Assembly: GCF_027359575.1 (NCBI RefSeq)
Contig: NZ_CP114784.1
Coordinates: 1,425,819-1,489,818 of the forward strand
Length of the DNA: 64,000 nucleotides
Direction: 5' to 3'
Source of the DNA: Prochlorococcus marinus str. MIT 0917
Lineage (GTDB): Bacteria > Cyanobacteriota > Cyanobacteriia > PCC-6307 > Cyanobiaceae
Shown here: piece by piece, positions 63,294 through 64,000 of the stretch
Position numbering within the stretch: the stretch's first letter is position 1
Layout: every line of letters begins with the position of its first letter
Position numbers and translations under genes: made by a program
Notes under the pieces: generated by a model
Seen by the model: the letters and a program-made list of their open reading frames with translations, nothing else
Databases searched by the model: none
What the model was told of the DNA's origin: nothing

Positions 63294-63650
63294 ATGTCTA
63301 AGCCATCTCTTCCGCCAACATCTAAACCTCTTTCTAATAAGGTTGTTTCGGATAAAGGAACTGTAAAACGACAAAGAAGGAAGTGTCGTAGTAATGGGAA
63401 GAATGCAGATGTTCTAATCTCTGCTGTTGTTAGTTCTTATTTATTGACTCATTTACATCATGTTTTGCAAAGAGCGGAATATGGGGCTAGTAAAGAAGGA
63501 AGATCTTCTCATGCTGCAAACTTTGCCCAACTTCGTAAAGTCCTTTGCATGGATGCTAGAAGCATGAAGGACGCGTCTGCTCTAGGTTTAAAGGAAAGTG
63601 ATTTAGATATGAGTAATGAATCTAACGGTTTTGAGACAAAAGCTGCATAA
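63294..63650 (+). CDS. Basic 118-aa protein of unknown function
   Basis: 118 residues. A polar N-terminus with a basic patch (GTVKRQRRKCRSNGKNADVL) is followed by helical segments (SAVVSSYLLTHLHHVLQRAE and HAANFAQLRKVLCMDARSMK). RBS AAAAGGAG precedes ATG 63294. Divergent from the RHH gene and possibly controlled by it. The pattern looks conserved in picocyanobacteria (from memory). It may bind nucleic acid. Confidence 0.7.
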   Translation: MSKPSLPPTSKPLSNKVVSDKGTVKRQRRKCRSNGKNADVLISAVVSSYLLTHLHHVLQRAEYGASKEGRSSHAANFAQLRKVLCMDARSMKDASALGLKESDLDMSNESNGFETKAA

Positions 63651-63683
63651 ATGAATATTCTTTAATTAGTCAATGTTTTTCTC

Positions 63684-63914
63684 ATGAGCGGCAATGCTGC
63701 AGAGCTTTATAAGCTCATAAATGCAGATCCTAATAAAAAACAAGATCTTTTTCGTCAAGCTCTTCAAAACCCAAAAGGTGCGATGCAGTCAATATGTGCA
63801 TTTGGGAGTGAAATGAATTTGCCAGTCACTTCAGAAGAGGTAAAAGAATATTTGACTACTATTGATGATTTAGATACTCAACAATGGCTAATAAAAGCTA
63901 GAGGTGGTTTGTGA
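63684..63914 (+). CDS. Nif11-like leader-type peptide ending in Gly-Gly-Leu
   Basis: 76 residues. It has the Nif11/prochlorosin-leader pattern: NAAELYKLINADPNKKQDLF, a middle helix (NPKGAMQSICAFGSEMNLPV) and TSEEVKEYLTTIDDLD, with KARGGL at the very end. Leaders of this type carry a double-Gly cleavage site followed by a core peptide. Here only one residue follows GG, so no core remains. It may be a leader that lost its core or a stand-alone Nif11 protein. No lanthipeptide enzyme is in view. Confidence 0.65.
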   Translation: MSGNAAELYKLINADPNKKQDLFRQALQNPKGAMQSICAFGSEMNLPVTSEEVKEYLTTIDDLDTQQWLIKARGGL

Positions 63915-64000
63915 TTAATTTTTGAAAGAAGAGGGGAGTTCTAATGCATCTTGACCACTGTCTTTAATTCCTCTTCTTTCGTAGCCGCCCCCCCCTGCCA
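63915..64000 (-). CDS. 3' end of a Gly-rich protein, cut by window edge
   Basis: The minus-strand frame from the window edge to TAA (63915-63917) reads AGGGGYERRGIKDSGQDALE, then LPSSFKN. A glycine run followed by a polar tail suits the C-terminus of an RNA-binding protein or a DEAD-box helicase. That is a guess. The rest lies outside. Confidence 0.45.
   Translation of the reverse strand, partial: AGGGGYERRGIKDSGQDALELPSSFKN

Overview
The window reads as a chromosomal piece of a low-GC marine picocyanobacterium, almost certainly Prochlorococcus. The evidence is strong AT bias, psbX, a high-light-inducible protein, Ycf66 and YggT/Ycf19 proteins, a permuted two-piece tmRNA gene with a cyanobacterial-type tag, and many tiny proteins of under 60 residues. 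A low-light clade I (NATL-like) background is my guess from base composition and gene content. I have no database match.

Region 1, about 1-24.6 kb, is accessory and island-like. It holds short, often unrecognised genes on both strands separated by AT-rich spacers. Included are an operon of tiny proteins with a very strong Shine-Dalgarno (SD) site (1-691), an ArfB-type ribosome-rescue factor with an altered GGQ motif, a decayed cupin pseudogene, and a small membrane gene split by a frameshift at a U UUU UUA slippery site. A secreted-protein/FAD-oxidoreductase pair and a cyclophilin-RTX-DUF4214 fusion protein follow. Next come a gene-poor stretch (12.3-13.4 kb), a stand-alone DUF4912-like protein, an SDR, a ParA ATPase, an ABC exporter, a GT4 glycosyltransferase and a 2OG-Fe(II)-oxygenase-like protein. 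The region ends at ssrA (tmRNA). A 47-bp repeat of the ssrA 3' flank, 1.1 kb away, brackets a secreted PDZ-protein gene, and paired decamers lie beside one copy. Together these look like the att sites of a decayed integrative element.

Region 2, about 24.6-64 kb, is core-like and densely packed. It runs: RlmL-type methyltransferase; membrane proteins; a LigD phosphoesterase-like protein; smc; a PRC-barrel protein; an LpxB-like glycosyltransferase; tRNA-Leu(AAG); accC; yggT; psbX; ycf66; hli with an SbmA/YddA-like ABC transporter; HIT; def; an S9 peptidase; the sufBCDS iron-sulfur operon; a SAP/DUF4912 protein; pgm; rarA fusion; a phosphopantetheinyl transferase divergent from bcp; coaX; cysH; a type II NADH dehydrogenase; an SLC13/TrkA-C permease; the ktrB-ktrA potassium system; anmK; an RHH regulator divergent from a basic protein; a Nif11-like peptide; and the end of a Gly-rich protein.

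Working relations visible in the window: sufB-C-D-S overlap or abut and build Fe-S clusters; ktrB and ktrA form one K+ uptake system; the RHH gene faces an intergenic region with two palindromes that could be its operators; and tmRNA and ArfB are both ribosome-rescue systems. Two paralog pairs (1807-2295 with 14595-15011, and 13943-14491 with 48444-49529) link the island to itself and to the core.
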